Assembly (NCBI GenBank): GCA_041401985.1
Contig: JAWKTE010000007.1
Location: forward strand, 134,833 to 198,832
Direction: 5' to 3'
Length of the DNA: 64,000 nucleotides
From: JACKHA01 sp041401985
Lineage (GTDB): Bacteria; Planctomycetota; Phycisphaerae; Phycisphaerales; UBA1924
Below are positions 23,970 through 32,499 of the stretch, piece by piece. Made by a program: the position numbers and the translations under genes. The notes beneath the pieces are model-generated. The model was not told the origin of the DNA and did no database searches. It saw nothing but the letters and a program-made list of their open reading frames with translations. The stretch's first letter is position 1. Each line of letters opens with the position of its first letter.

Positions 23970-26159
23970 TCAGAAGCCGGGGTTCATCCAGTCGGGCAGA
24001 TCGAAGGCCTCGAACGCGCCGCGGTTCTGCTCCTGGGCGAGCATGTCGGAGAACTCCCAGGAGTAGACGACCTCGACGTGCCCGTCGAAGAACGCGACGG
24101 CGACCTTCTCCTGGCTGTTGATGACCATGGCGCGATCGATGGCGGCCAGGGTCGTCGACGGGAACTCGACGCGGCCCATGCGGGAGCCGCCCAGGTCGGA
24201 CCGGATGGCGAAGTCGGGCGAGCCGTCGTAGCACGGGCCGAAGGGCGACGAGAGCATCATGTGGTCGAGGTACTCGGCCAGGTCATCGATGTCCTCGGGG
24301 ATGCGGTCGCGGTTGTCGTTGGCGTACATGTGCATGGCCGTGGCCACCTGGCGGAGATTCGAGGCGGCCTGGGCCTGCTGGGCGGACTCGCGGGCCTTCT
24401 CGACGGCGGGGAGCACGGCGCCCGCGGCGACGGCGGCGGCGACCGGGGCGATCAGCGTCGACGGGGTGCCGGCGACGTTGGCCAGCAGCGAGCCGTCGAA
24501 CGTGCCGTGGATGCGGATGTTGTCGCCGTCCCATCGGGCGATGGTCATGGAGGGCTGGATGCCCTGCATGAACTCGTTGTAGGCGGGCATGACGATGGCG
24601 GGCTCGGCACCGTCCTGGGTGCGGACGGCGTTGGAGAGGCCCGCGGCCAGCAGGCTCATGATGCCGTAGCCCTGGGCGGCGAAGCGGGGCGTGTCGTTGT
24701 AGTTGATCGAGAGGATCCCGTCGGCGTTGCGACCGGCGGCGGCGGCGAAGGCCGGGGCGTTCGCGAAGGATCGGTCGCGCCCCGCGCTCTGGGACATGGC
24801 CTCGAGCAGCGAGCGGGGCGAGAGGGCGGCCATGAGGCGGTTGTCGTGGATGGTCCAGGAGACCTCGGCGGGGATGGGCAGGCCGGGGAAGGTAAGCGTG
24901 TAGTAGTCGTGCCCGCCGGCGGAGTTCTCGCGGATCTCGACGCCGCCGGGGACGTTCTCGCCCTCCATGGCCTGGGCGATGAAGGCGTTGGCGTGCTCGA
25001 CGAGGCGCTCGTGGGCGCGGGCGAAGCGCCCGGCGTCCTTGAGTTCCATGACCATGACGGTCGAGAGGATGCCGCCGCCGCCGGTGGCGTCGGACTGGTA
25101 AACGGCGAAGCGGTTGCCGATCTGGTCGACGAGGTCGCCCATGAGATCGACGCCGAACTGGTCCTCGAACTGGGCCAGGGCGTCCTGGACCTCGGGGACT
25201 TCGACGATCTGGTCGAGCTGGGCCATGCTGAAGACGCCGGCGGAGACGTAGGTGGCGTCCTGGGGGATCAGGGAAAGGAAGTCGCGGTCGAGTGTTGTGT
25301 TCTCGGGGATGCCCAGGGCCTGGATGTTGGCGCGGGCGCCGTGGACGGTGCCGGTGAGCACGCCGCCGCGATCGTTGTGCCCGGCGGCCATGTCGATGAC
25401 CAGGGCGTTGGGCCCGAGGATGCCGGACTGGGCGAGCATCTGCTCGATCTGGTCGGGGTCGGGGGACTGGGCGACGGCCATCTGGATGAGCGGCTGGGCG
25501 TTGCGGAAGTTCAGGTGCATGCCGAAGAGCGGGGTGGTGCCGGCGGGCAGGCCCCAGTCGATGTTGCGTTCGGGGAGGTTGCCGTAGGAGAGGGTCATCT
25601 GGCCGTCGTCGTTGCGGAGGGCGACGGGGCCGGCGGGGGTGTCGAACTGGCGAGCGCCGCCGGCCATGCGGGACTCGACGCCGGCGTCGCGGAGCATGGA
25701 GGTGAGGGAACGCTCGACGGCGCGGGCGTTCTCCGGGCGGGCGGCGATGCGGACGGCCAGGGGCGGGGCGCCGTCCTGCTCGGGCTCGACCATGGCGATG
25801 CGCATGGTGGTGGGGGCGGTGAGCAGGGCCCAGGCGGTGGAGACGACCTCCTCGGGTTCGGGCTGGTCGGGGCTCCGGAACGGAGTCTGGGATTCGATGA
25901 GTTCGATGAGGCGGTCGGGGATCATGTCGAAGGCGGCGCGGAAGCCGGCGTCCTTGGGGTGCCAGAGGGCGTTGTCGAGGCCGGCGGAGTAGAAGACGAG
26001 GATGTCGCCGGTGGCGGGCTGGGCTGCCGCGGCGGGCTTGGCGGGCTGGTTGGCGCGGGCTTCGGCCTGCGTGGCCGGCTGGGCCGACGCGCTCAGGCAG
26101 AGGCCCGAGGCCAGGGCGGTGACGGCGGCGATGCCGATCGGGCGTGGGGCGCGATGCAT
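23970..26159 (-). CDS. Exported planctomycete-type protein with pilin-like C-terminus, function unknown
   Basis: A 729-residue protein with a signal peptide (IGIAAVTALASGLCLSASAQ) and an Ala/Pro/Gln linker. A large mixed domain follows (about 60-600). The C-terminal 120 residues contain ASNLRQVATAMHMYANDNRD and end with VAVAFFDGHVEVVYSWE. These two blocks resemble the N-Leu-Arg-Gln helix and the H/DG ending of planctomycete type-IV-pilin-like (DUF1559-type) proteins, here without the pilin leader. AGGAGGAG precedes the ATG at 26159. Upstream open frame to 26276 is ignored. Its role is unknown; a surface or periplasmic location is likely. Confidence 0.75.
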   Translation of the reverse strand: MHRAPRPIGIAAVTALASGLCLSASAQPATQAEARANQPAKPAAAAQPATGDILVFYSAGLDNALWHPKDAGFRAAFDMIPDRLIELIESQTPFRSPDQPEPEEVVSTAWALLTAPTTMRIAMVEPEQDGAPPLAVRIAARPENARAVERSLTSMLRDAGVESRMAGGARQFDTPAGPVALRNDDGQMTLSYGNLPERNIDWGLPAGTTPLFGMHLNFRNAQPLIQMAVAQSPDPDQIEQMLAQSGILGPNALVIDMAAGHNDRGGVLTGTVHGARANIQALGIPENTTLDRDFLSLIPQDATYVSAGVFSMAQLDQIVEVPEVQDALAQFEDQFGVDLMGDLVDQIGNRFAVYQSDATGGGGILSTVMVMELKDAGRFARAHERLVEHANAFIAQAMEGENVPGGVEIRENSAGGHDYYTLTFPGLPIPAEVSWTIHDNRLMAALSPRSLLEAMSQSAGRDRSFANAPAFAAAAGRNADGILSINYNDTPRFAAQGYGIMSLLAAGLSNAVRTQDGAEPAIVMPAYNEFMQGIQPSMTIARWDGDNIRIHGTFDGSLLANVAGTPSTLIAPVAAAVAAGAVLPAVEKARESAQQAQAASNLRQVATAMHMYANDNRDRIPEDIDDLAEYLDHMMLSSPFGPCYDGSPDFAIRSDLGGSRMGRVEFPSTTLAAIDRAMVINSQEKVAVAFFDGHVEVVYSWEFSDMLAQEQNRGAFEAFDLPDWMNPGF

Positions 26160-26359
26160 GCGGACTCCTCCTGTTTTGGCCGACGCGGACGGGCGTCGGT
26201 GAGACTCGGCCAGATGGGGATGAGCACGCGTGCGGCCCGACCCCCCGGCGAACGGCTTCGGGTGATTCTTCGACATACGACGCCCGAGAATCCACTTTGT
26301 TCGGGGTTTGGGCTTTGTCGTGCGTTCGGGCCCGCGGAAAGGGCGGCTCGCGGCCCCGA

Positions 26360-26365
26360 TAGAGT
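26360..26365 (+). promoter_or_regulatory. -10-like box TAGAGT before arfB
   Basis: TAGAGT ends 6 nt before the ATG at 26372, with no Shine-Dalgarno sequence. This fits a leaderless start. Confidence 0.4.
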
Positions 26366-26371
26366 CTGGCG

Positions 26372-26812
26372 ATGGAACCCGAGGCGGGCCAAGGCGAGCA
26401 TGGCGTCGAGATCGCGCCGGGGGTGCGCGTTTCGGAGGCGGCGCTGGCGTTCTCGTACTCGTCGGCGTCTGGGCCGGGGGGGCAGAACGTCAACAAGCGG
26501 GCGACGCGGGCGCAGTTGCGCGTGCGGCTTGAGGACATCCCGATCGCGGCGCGGGCGCGGGAGCGGCTGGCGCGGCTCGGGTCGCACCTGGTGGTGGACG
26601 GCGACTCGCTGCTGATCGCGTGCGATGAGCACAGGTCGCAGTCGCGGAACCGGGAGGGGTGCCTGGAGCGGCTGCGGGCGCTCGTGGTGGCGGCGAAGGT
26701 GCCGCCGAAGCCGCGGATCAGGACCAAGCCGTCGAAGGGGTCGATCGAGCGGCGGATCGAGGCGAAGAAGCGGAAGGGTGAGCGGAAGCGAATGCGGCGG
26801 GAGCCGGACTGA
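26372..26812 (+). CDS. arfB: ArfB/YaeJ-type peptidyl-tRNA hydrolase (ribosome rescue)
   Basis: A 146-residue protein with the GGQ catalytic motif in SSASGPGGQNVNKRATRAQL (GGQ at 36-38) and the basic C-terminal tail (RRIEAKKRKGERKRMRREP) that ArfB threads into the empty mRNA channel. It releases nascent chains from ribosomes stalled at the end of broken mRNAs, without a stop codon. The size is right for ArfB (about 140) and it lacks the codon-reading domain of RF1/RF2. It stands alone upstream of waaA, with 112 nt between. Confidence 0.92.
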   Translation: MEPEAGQGEHGVEIAPGVRVSEAALAFSYSSASGPGGQNVNKRATRAQLRVRLEDIPIAARARERLARLGSHLVVDGDSLLIACDEHRSQSRNREGCLERLRALVVAAKVPPKPRIRTKPSKGSIERRIEAKKRKGERKRMRREPD

Positions 26813-26924
26813 GTGGTGCGGCTGTTTCGTCGAGCGGGCGGGCGCGGTTCTGGGCGGCTGGTGCGAGCGACGATGGCGGGATGCGTGGCGCGGTGCGGGC
26901 GGTTGGTCAACAATCCGCTTCCGC

Positions 26925-28403
26925 ATGAACCTTCGCGACCTGGTCTACATCCCGCTGGCGATTGCGACGGCCCCGCTGTGGGCCCGCAAGGCGCGGTCGG
27001 GCTGGGGCGAGCGTTTCGGCAAGACGGCGCGGCTTCCCGATCCGCCGGCCGGGAAGCGGCGGATCCTCATCCACGCGGTGTCGGTGGGGGAGGTGTCGGC
27101 GTTGCGCGGGCTGGTGCCGCGGTTGGCCCAGGAGGCGGAGGTCGTGCTGTCGGTCACGACCGACACGGGCACGGCTCGGGCCAAGGCCCTGTTTCCCGGC
27201 ACGACGGTGGTGCGGTACCCGCTGGATTTCTCGTGGTCGGTGCGGCGGTTTCTGGAGGCCGTGCGCCCGGATGCGGTGGCGCTGGTTGAGTTGGAACTGT
27301 GGCCGAACTTTGTTGATGCGTGCCGGGCGCGGGGCGTGCCTGTGTGCGTCATCAACGGGCGGTTGAGCGAGCGGTCGTTCAAGGGGTATCGGCGGTTGCG
27401 CGGGGCGCTGAAGGCGACGTTCGGGTCGCTCGAGTTCGCGGCGGTGCAGGACGAGGCGTACGCCGCGAGGGTCGAGGCGATGGGCGTCGATCCGCTGCGG
27501 TGCCTGGTGACTGGGTCGATGAAGTGGGATTCGGTGGTGGCGGTCGAACAGGGCCGAGTGCGTGGGCAAGCATCGGATCGGGGCGAGGGTGGATCGGAGC
27601 GCGAAGCCGCGGATCGTGCGGGCGATGCGGCCTCTCCCGACGGGGCCCTGGCGGAAGATATCGCGTCGTCGCTGGGGATCGACCAATCGCGCCCGCTGAT
27701 CGTCGCCGGCTCGACAGGGCCAGGCGAGGAAGCGCTCTTGGACACGGCGTGCCGGCGGGCGTTCCCGGCAGGGGTGCAACTGCTGTGTGCGCCGCGGAAG
27801 CCGGAGCGATTCGATGAGGCGGCGGCGGCGCTGGGCGGGTGCGTGCGGCGGTCGGCGGTCAAGCAGAGCGCGACCGGCGGCGGGCCCAAGAAGTCGAGCA
27901 GCGACGGGCACGCGCGGTTCCTGCTGGACACGATCGGCGAACTGCGGGCGGCGTACACGCTGGCGGATGTGGTGGTGATGGGGCGGTCGTTCGGGCGGCT
28001 GTTTGGCTCGGACCCGATCGAGCCGGCGTCGCTGGGCAAGGCGACGGTCATCGGGCCGCGGGTGGGCGACTTTGAGTCGGTCGTGCGGGCGCTGGAATCG
28101 GCGGGCGGCCTGGTCCGCGCGACGCCGGATGACCTGCACGAGGTGCTCAGGCGCCTCATCGACCAGCCCGGCGAGCGCGAGCGGCTCGCGCTGAACGCGC
28201 TGCGGTGCATCGAGGCCCAGCGTGGCGCGACGGCGCGGCACGCGGCGTTGCTGCTCGGCTTGCTGGATGGGCGTTCGCGTGTGGATGCAGATGCTGCCAC
28301 GCCCGGTGCGAGCGGTGCGCGGGCAACCGGCGCCGCGTGCGAGCCGGGGCGTCCCCGCCCCGGTTTCGAAGCGCCCGCCCCGACACACGGGCATCGTCCG
28401 TAG
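26925..28403 (+). CDS. waaA: 3-deoxy-D-manno-octulosonic acid (KDO) transferase
   Basis: A 492-residue protein of the WaaA/KdtA family: an N-terminal membrane-anchoring segment (RDLVYIPLAIATAPLWARKA), the motif IHAVSVGEVSALRGLVPRL with the conserved general-base Glu, VELELWPNFV, and the nucleotide-binding C-terminal domain with GRSFGRLFGSDPIEPASLGK. It transfers KDO from CMP-KDO to lipid A at the cytoplasmic face of the inner membrane. Two stretches are atypical: a Gly/Glu/Arg-rich insert (about residues 206-240), and a C-terminal extension of about 45 residues that is partly encoded by a dispersed GC repeat (28339-28366). Activity is probably kept because the core motifs are intact. Confidence 0.9.
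   Translation: MNLRDLVYIPLAIATAPLWARKARSGWGERFGKTARLPDPPAGKRRILIHAVSVGEVSALRGLVPRLAQEAEVVLSVTTDTGTARAKALFPGTTVVRYPLDFSWSVRRFLEAVRPDAVALVELELWPNFVDACRARGVPVCVINGRLSERSFKGYRRLRGALKATFGSLEFAAVQDEAYAARVEAMGVDPLRCLVTGSMKWDSVVAVEQGRVRGQASDRGEGGSEREAADRAGDAASPDGALAEDIASSLGIDQSRPLIVAGSTGPGEEALLDTACRRAFPAGVQLLCAPRKPERFDEAAAALGGCVRRSAVKQSATGGGPKKSSSDGHARFLLDTIGELRAAYTLADVVVMGRSFGRLFGSDPIEPASLGKATVIGPRVGDFESVVRALESAGGLVRATPDDLHEVLRRLIDQPGERERLALNALRCIEAQRGATARHAALLLGLLDGRSRVDADAATPGASGARATGAACEPGRPRPGFEAPAPTHGHRP
28339..28366 (+). repeat. Repeat family A, copy 1 (inside the waaA 3' end)
   Basis: Begins GCGAGCCGGGGCGTCCCCGC and ends CCCGGTTT. It is identical over 26 nt to copies at 47831 and (inverted) 47898 and 62316. 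It is read in frame as CEPGRPRPGF. Confidence 0.85.
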
Positions 28404-28406
28404 CAT
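28401..28406 (+). promoter_or_regulatory. -10-like box TAGCAT before mnmE
   Basis: TAGCAT overlaps the waaA stop codon and ends 6 nt before the mnmE ATG. A possible -35, CCGACA, lies 15 nt upstream. Confidence 0.35.
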
Positions 28407-28412
28407 CCTCCG

Positions 28413-29849
28413 ATGCGGATCGGTGACACCATCGTGGCCCGCTCGTCGCCGCCGGGTCGGTCGGCGCGGGCGCTGGTGCGCGTGTCGGGTCCGGGGGCGC
28501 ACGCGGCGATTGCTCGTCTGATCGAGGCCGACGCCGACGACCCGTTCGAACGCCCGACGACCAGGGGGGATCACGCTCCCGGCGCACACCCGGCACGCCT
28601 GCGTCTGTGGCGCGGGTCGAGCGCCGCCACGCTGCCCGTGCTCATCACGCGCTTCACCGCTCCGCGCTCGGCGACGGGCGAGGACGTTGCCGAGGTCCTG
28701 CTTCCGGGCAACCCGGCGCTCGTCGAGCGATTGCTCGACGCGATCATCTCGATCGACCCCGAGGCGATCCGGCGTGCCGAGCCCGGCGAGTTCACGGCTC
28801 GGGCGTTCCTGGGGGGGCGGCTCGATCTGGTGCAGGCCGAGGGCGTGGCCCGACTGATCGCGGCCCGATCGGGCGCGGACCTGGAAGCCGCGGCGAGGCT
28901 GGCCTCGGGCGAGGCCGGAGCGCGAATCGCGCGCTGGAGCGACGAACTGGGCACACTGGCGGCCCTGACCGAGGCCGGGATCGACTTCACGGATCAGGAG
29001 GACGTGGTTCCGATCGCGCCGGGCGACCTGGCGGCGCGTCTCGTCGATCTGCTCGGAGCGATCGAATCCCTGGTCGAGGGCGCGGCCCCGCGCGAGCACC
29101 GCGAGCAGATGCGGCGGCTCGTACTCGTCGGCCCGCCGAACGCGGGCAAGAGCACGCTGTTCAACGCGCTGCTGGGGCGTGAGCGGGCGGTGGTGTCGGA
29201 CGTGCCCGGCTCGACGCGGGATGTGATCGCCGAGACGCTGGACCTGTCGCGGGATGTGCCCGGGGCGGGTGCGGTTGAGTTGTGCGATATGGCGGGGCTC
29301 GATGGGGCGTTCTCGCGAGCATTGGGCGCGGGGTCGGATGGGCGATCGGACGCGACTTCATCGGCTGTCGCGCAAGCGGCGGCCCGTGTGGCGATTGCGG
29401 GGGCCGATGCGCTTGTGCTGTGCGATCCGGCGGGTGGTTTCGAGGCACTCGCGTCGATGCTGCCGCGCGAGGCCAGCCGCACGCAGCGTCTGCATGTGCG
29501 GACGAAGGCGGACCTGGTGCTTGACCGCGGGTCCGGCGTCGAGTCGCTCGGCGTGTGCGCGCTGGACGGGTGGCACGTCGGCGCGCTGCGACGGGCGATC
29601 GCGGACCTGGCGTGCGGAGCGTCGGCGTCGGACGTGCTGCCGCGGCATCGGGCGGCGCTGGCGGAAGCGACAGTGGCGATTCGAGATGCGCTGGGCGTGA
29701 TCGACCCGGACGCCCGTTCGCTGGCCTCCCCGGACCTCGTGGCTTCGGCGCTGCGGCGGGCGCTCGACGCGATCGGGGGGATCAGCGGTCGCACGACGCC
29801 GGACGACATCCTCGGACGGGTCTTCGCGGCGTTCTGCGTGGGGAAGTAG
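28413..29849 (+). CDS. mnmE: tRNA modification GTPase MnmE
   Basis: A 478-residue protein. The N-terminal tetrahydrofolate-binding domain begins MRIGDTIVARSSPPGRSARA. The helical domain carries the embedded G domain: G1 GPPNAGKST (240-248), G2/G3 region DVPGSTRD and CDMAGLDG. The protein ends with the catalytic C-terminal FCVGK, matching the family's C-[I/V]-G-K. With MnmG it makes the 5-(carboxymethyl)aminomethyl group on U34 of certain tRNAs. The usual G3 DTAG is altered to DMAG, and the G domain has a Ser/Asp-rich insertion after it. mnmG is not in the window. It starts 10 nt after waaA. Confidence 0.93.
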   Translation: MRIGDTIVARSSPPGRSARALVRVSGPGAHAAIARLIEADADDPFERPTTRGDHAPGAHPARLRLWRGSSAATLPVLITRFTAPRSATGEDVAEVLLPGNPALVERLLDAIISIDPEAIRRAEPGEFTARAFLGGRLDLVQAEGVARLIAARSGADLEAAARLASGEAGARIARWSDELGTLAALTEAGIDFTDQEDVVPIAPGDLAARLVDLLGAIESLVEGAAPREHREQMRRLVLVGPPNAGKSTLFNALLGRERAVVSDVPGSTRDVIAETLDLSRDVPGAGAVELCDMAGLDGAFSRALGAGSDGRSDATSSAVAQAAARVAIAGADALVLCDPAGGFEALASMLPREASRTQRLHVRTKADLVLDRGSGVESLGVCALDGWHVGALRRAIADLACGASASDVLPRHRAALAEATVAIRDALGVIDPDARSLASPDLVASALRRALDAIGGISGRTTPDDILGRVFAAFCVGK

Positions 29850-29877
29850 CGGACCGTGGCGGATCGAACAAGATTCT

Positions 29878-29979
29878 CACCACGGAGGCACGGAGGGCAC
29901 CGAGGGAGGCATCAATCCTGTTGCGATTCCATGCCCCAAGCCCGGCCGCCTGCTCCGTGTCTCCGTGCCGCCGTGGTTG
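29878..29979. repeat. Inverted CCACGGAGGCACGGAG-type repeat element
   Basis: The left arm 29878-29905 (CACCACGGAGGCACGGAGGG) and right arm 29950-29979 are imperfect reverse complements flanking a 44-nt core. It fills most of the 161-nt gap between convergent mnmE and the AbgT transporter gene. Similar CACGGAG repeats are widespread in GC-rich genomes, which I recall rather than can test here. Confidence 0.65.
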
Positions 29980-30010
29980 ACTCCGGCTGGAGTGGCGTGA
30001 ACCCCCTGCC

Positions 30011-31687
30011 TCACGCACCGGGCGTGTAGTGCGTTGGCGAGCGCGGCCCGACCGGCAGGCCAAGCACGAACACCCACAGGTAGAACAGCGCCATCCAGCC
30101 GATCAGGAAGGCGATCGAGTACGGCAGCATCGTGCTGACCAGCGTGCCGATGCCCAGGTTGCGCTGGTAGCGGGCCGCGACCGCGAGGATCAGACCGAAG
30201 TACGACATCATCGGCGTGATGATGTTGGTCGTGCTGTCGCCGATGCGGTAGGCGGCCTGGATCACCTCCGGGCTGTAGCCGACCTGCATGAGCATGGGCA
30301 CAAAGATGGGGGCGGTGACGGCCCACTGCGCGCTGGCCGAGCCGAGCAGCAGGTTGACCAGGCAGCACATCAGGATGAACGGGACGAACACGATCGGCCC
30401 GTCCATCTTCATGGCGATCAAGGCGTCGGCCCCGAGCACGGCCAGGATCTGGCCCAGGCCGCTGTGGTCGAAGCAGGCCACGAACTGGGCCGCGAAGAAC
30501 ACGAGCACGATGTAGAGGCCCATGGTGCGCATGGCCTCGGCCATGGCGTTGATGACGGCCTTCTCGCCGCGCATGGTGCCGACGATCGCGCCGTAGACCA
30601 CGCCGGGGATGCCGAAGAAGATGAAGATGATCGGCACGACGCTGCGGAGCATGGGGCGGAGGGCGTCGACGCCGGTCAGGTCCGGGTTCGGATCGCGGAG
30701 GAGGCCGAAGCCGGGCAGCCAGTCCATCCACGCGAGCCAGCGGGGACCGGCGGAAAGCACGAGTGCGACGACCAGCAGCGCGATGCAGGCCGCGACGACG
30801 AGGAGGCCGCGCTTCTCGATCGGTGTGACGGCCCCGAGGGATGGCGAGGACTCCACGCCCTCCTCGGCGTCCTCCGGGTTGTACACGCCGAGGCGCGGCT
30901 CGACGATCTTCGCGGTGATGAACCAGCCGATGGCGGTGATGAGGAAGACCGACGCGGCCATGAAGAACCAGTTGCACGCGGGGTTGACCTCGTACTCGGG
31001 GGCGAGCATGCGGGCCGCCTCCTGCGTGATGCCCGCCAGCAGCGGATCGACCGTGCCCAGCACGAGGTTCGCGCTGTAGCCGCCCGAGACGCCCGCGAAC
31101 GACGCCGCCAGCCCGGCCAGCGGGTGACGCCCCAGCGAGTGGAAGATCGACATCGCCAGGGGGATGAGCACGACGTAGCCCATCTCGCTGGCGGTGTTGC
31201 TCAGGACGCCCGCGAAGACGACCACGACGGTGACGAGCTGCTTCGGGGCGGCCAGGACCAGGGCGCGGACCGCCGCGGACAGCAGGCCGGACTTCTCGGC
31301 GATGCCGACGCCCAGGAGCGCGACGAGCACGGTGCCGAGCGGGACGAAGCCGGTGAAGTTGCGGACGAGATTCTGGAAGAGCCAGCGGATGCCGTCGCCG
31401 GAGAGCAGGGAGGTGACCTCGAACGTTGCTTCGGGAGCGGCCCCCGGGCGGGGGTCGGCGACGGAGAGCCCGGCGGCCGCGGCGATGGCGCTGATGACCA
31501 TGATCAGGACGGTCAGCAGCGCGAAGAGGGTGACGGGGTGGGGCAGGAGGTTGCCGAGGCGTTCGATGACTGCGAGGAAGAGGGCGACCGGGCCGCGCCG
31601 TGCGGGCTGGCTCCCGGCCCGCGGGCCGGAGGGCTTGTCGCGGTTCGCGGCGGAATCGGGCGTGTTCGGGCTGTCGGGCGTGGGCAT
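30011..31687 (-). CDS. AbgT-family transporter
   Basis: A 558-residue inner-membrane protein with about 11-13 hydrophobic segments. Family markers are ERLGNLLPHPVTLFALLTVL at the start, SNTASEMGYVVLIPLAMSIF, SGGYSANLVLGTVDPLLAGI and the repeat-two loop IGDSTTNIITPMMSYFGLIL. AbgT proteins import p-aminobenzoyl-glutamate in E. coli; MtrF-type members export sulfonamides and related compounds. Which one applies is unclear because no abgA/abgB peptidase is adjacent. GGAG precedes the ATG and lies inside the right arm of a 9-bp inverted repeat (31696-31718), which could influence expression. Confidence 0.92.
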   Translation of the reverse strand: MPTPDSPNTPDSAANRDKPSGPRAGSQPARRGPVALFLAVIERLGNLLPHPVTLFALLTVLIMVISAIAAAAGLSVADPRPGAAPEATFEVTSLLSGDGIRWLFQNLVRNFTGFVPLGTVLVALLGVGIAEKSGLLSAAVRALVLAAPKQLVTVVVVFAGVLSNTASEMGYVVLIPLAMSIFHSLGRHPLAGLAASFAGVSGGYSANLVLGTVDPLLAGITQEAARMLAPEYEVNPACNWFFMAASVFLITAIGWFITAKIVEPRLGVYNPEDAEEGVESSPSLGAVTPIEKRGLLVVAACIALLVVALVLSAGPRWLAWMDWLPGFGLLRDPNPDLTGVDALRPMLRSVVPIIFIFFGIPGVVYGAIVGTMRGEKAVINAMAEAMRTMGLYIVLVFFAAQFVACFDHSGLGQILAVLGADALIAMKMDGPIVFVPFILMCCLVNLLLGSASAQWAVTAPIFVPMLMQVGYSPEVIQAAYRIGDSTTNIITPMMSYFGLILAVAARYQRNLGIGTLVSTMLPYSIAFLIGWMALFYLWVFVLGLPVGPRSPTHYTPGA

Positions 31688-31695
31688 CCGCGTGT

Positions 31696-31718
31696 CTCCG
31701 GCTCGTCGTGAGCCGGAG
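31696..31718 (-). promoter_or_regulatory. 9-bp dyad overlapping the AbgT transcription/translation start region
   Basis: CTCCGGCTC-GTCGT-GAGCCGGAG is a perfect 9-bp inverted repeat. One arm contains the GGAG ribosome site of the transporter, and a -10-like TAGGCT (31719-31724, minus) abuts the other arm. It could be a repressor operator or a hairpin hiding the ribosome site. Confidence 0.4.
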
Positions 31719-31759
31719 AGCCTACTCGATGTGCCGACGCGGCATCAATCGCGCGTCGT

Positions 31760-32386
31760 TCAGCGCCGGCGACGCCGCACCATGACGCCCGCGGCTCCGA
31801 GCACACCGAGCGCGCCCGGCGCGGGCACCGTGCGGGTGTACACGCGGACCTGGTCGAAGTCGAGCACGGGCGAGACGGTGTCGAGGGTGTAGGTCAGCGT
31901 GCTCCCGTTGATGCTCAGGACGGAGTTGAGGAAGGGCAGGCTGAGCATGCCGCGGTCGATGACGCCGGTGGGGTAGATCGTGCCCAGTGCGCCGACGGCG
32001 GGGTCGGAGATGTCCAGGAACGTGTCGGTGAACGCGACGCCGACGATCTGCCCGCTGAACGTGACGGTGCCGCTGGCCTGGCCCATGTGGTCGAAGTGCA
32101 TGAAGTGGGCGTCGAGCAGGCCGGTGATGGCGCCTGGCGTCGGGGTCGTGGAGACGGAGGGGTTGACGGTCATGTCGACGGGCAGGCCAAGGGTGACGGG
32201 CACGCTCTGCTGCTCGTCCCACACGAAGACCTTGCCGCCGGTGGGCAGAAAGCCCGGGAAGCAGTTGGCCGGCGGGCTGATCTGCTGCGTCGCGCCGGTG
32301 CCGCCGGTGATAGCCGCCGAGGCCGTGCCGCACGCCGCACCGACACACCCGAGAACCAGAACGATCGACCGGGAGCAACCCTTCAT
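31760..32386 (-). CDS. Small exported protein with PEP-CTERM-like tail
   Basis: A 208-residue protein with a signal peptide (SIVLVLGCVGAACGTASAAI), a beta-rich body and the tail VPAPGALGVLGAAGVMVRRR. This tail has the layout of a PEP-CTERM sorting signal (short motif, hydrophobic segment, Arg cluster), with VPAP in place of VPEP. Such proteins are processed by an exosortase and often go to the cell surface or matrix. No exosortase is in the window. AAAGG lies 9 nt before the ATG. It lies downstream of, and in the same direction as, the Tat-exported oxidoreductase, 113 nt away. Confidence 0.8.
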   Translation of the reverse strand: MKGCSRSIVLVLGCVGAACGTASAAITGGTGATQQISPPANCFPGFLPTGGKVFVWDEQQSVPVTLGLPVDMTVNPSVSTTPTPGAITGLLDAHFMHFDHMGQASGTVTFSGQIVGVAFTDTFLDISDPAVGALGTIYPTGVIDRGMLSLPFLNSVLSINGSTLTYTLDTVSPVLDFDQVRVYTRTVPAPGALGVLGAAGVMVRRRRR

Positions 32387-32499
32387 GGAACGCGCCTTTC
32401 GTGGATATGCCCGGGGTGTGCTCGGGAGGCCATGCTCCCGCTGCAACCCCGTGCGGTCCAAGCGCCGTCTGGCGGCGTTGCTCACGCGATCTGGCTGGG

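Noticed and set aside
21082..24234. 1050-codon minus-strand frame over the metalloprotease
   Set aside because: The plus strand encodes a zinc protease with signal peptide and HExxH motif; the antisense frame has no domain.
23451..26615. 1054-codon plus-strand Gly/Val/Asp-rich frame
   Set aside because: Antisense shadow of the exported planctomycete-type protein; Gly-rich composition follows from the opposite strand's codon bias.
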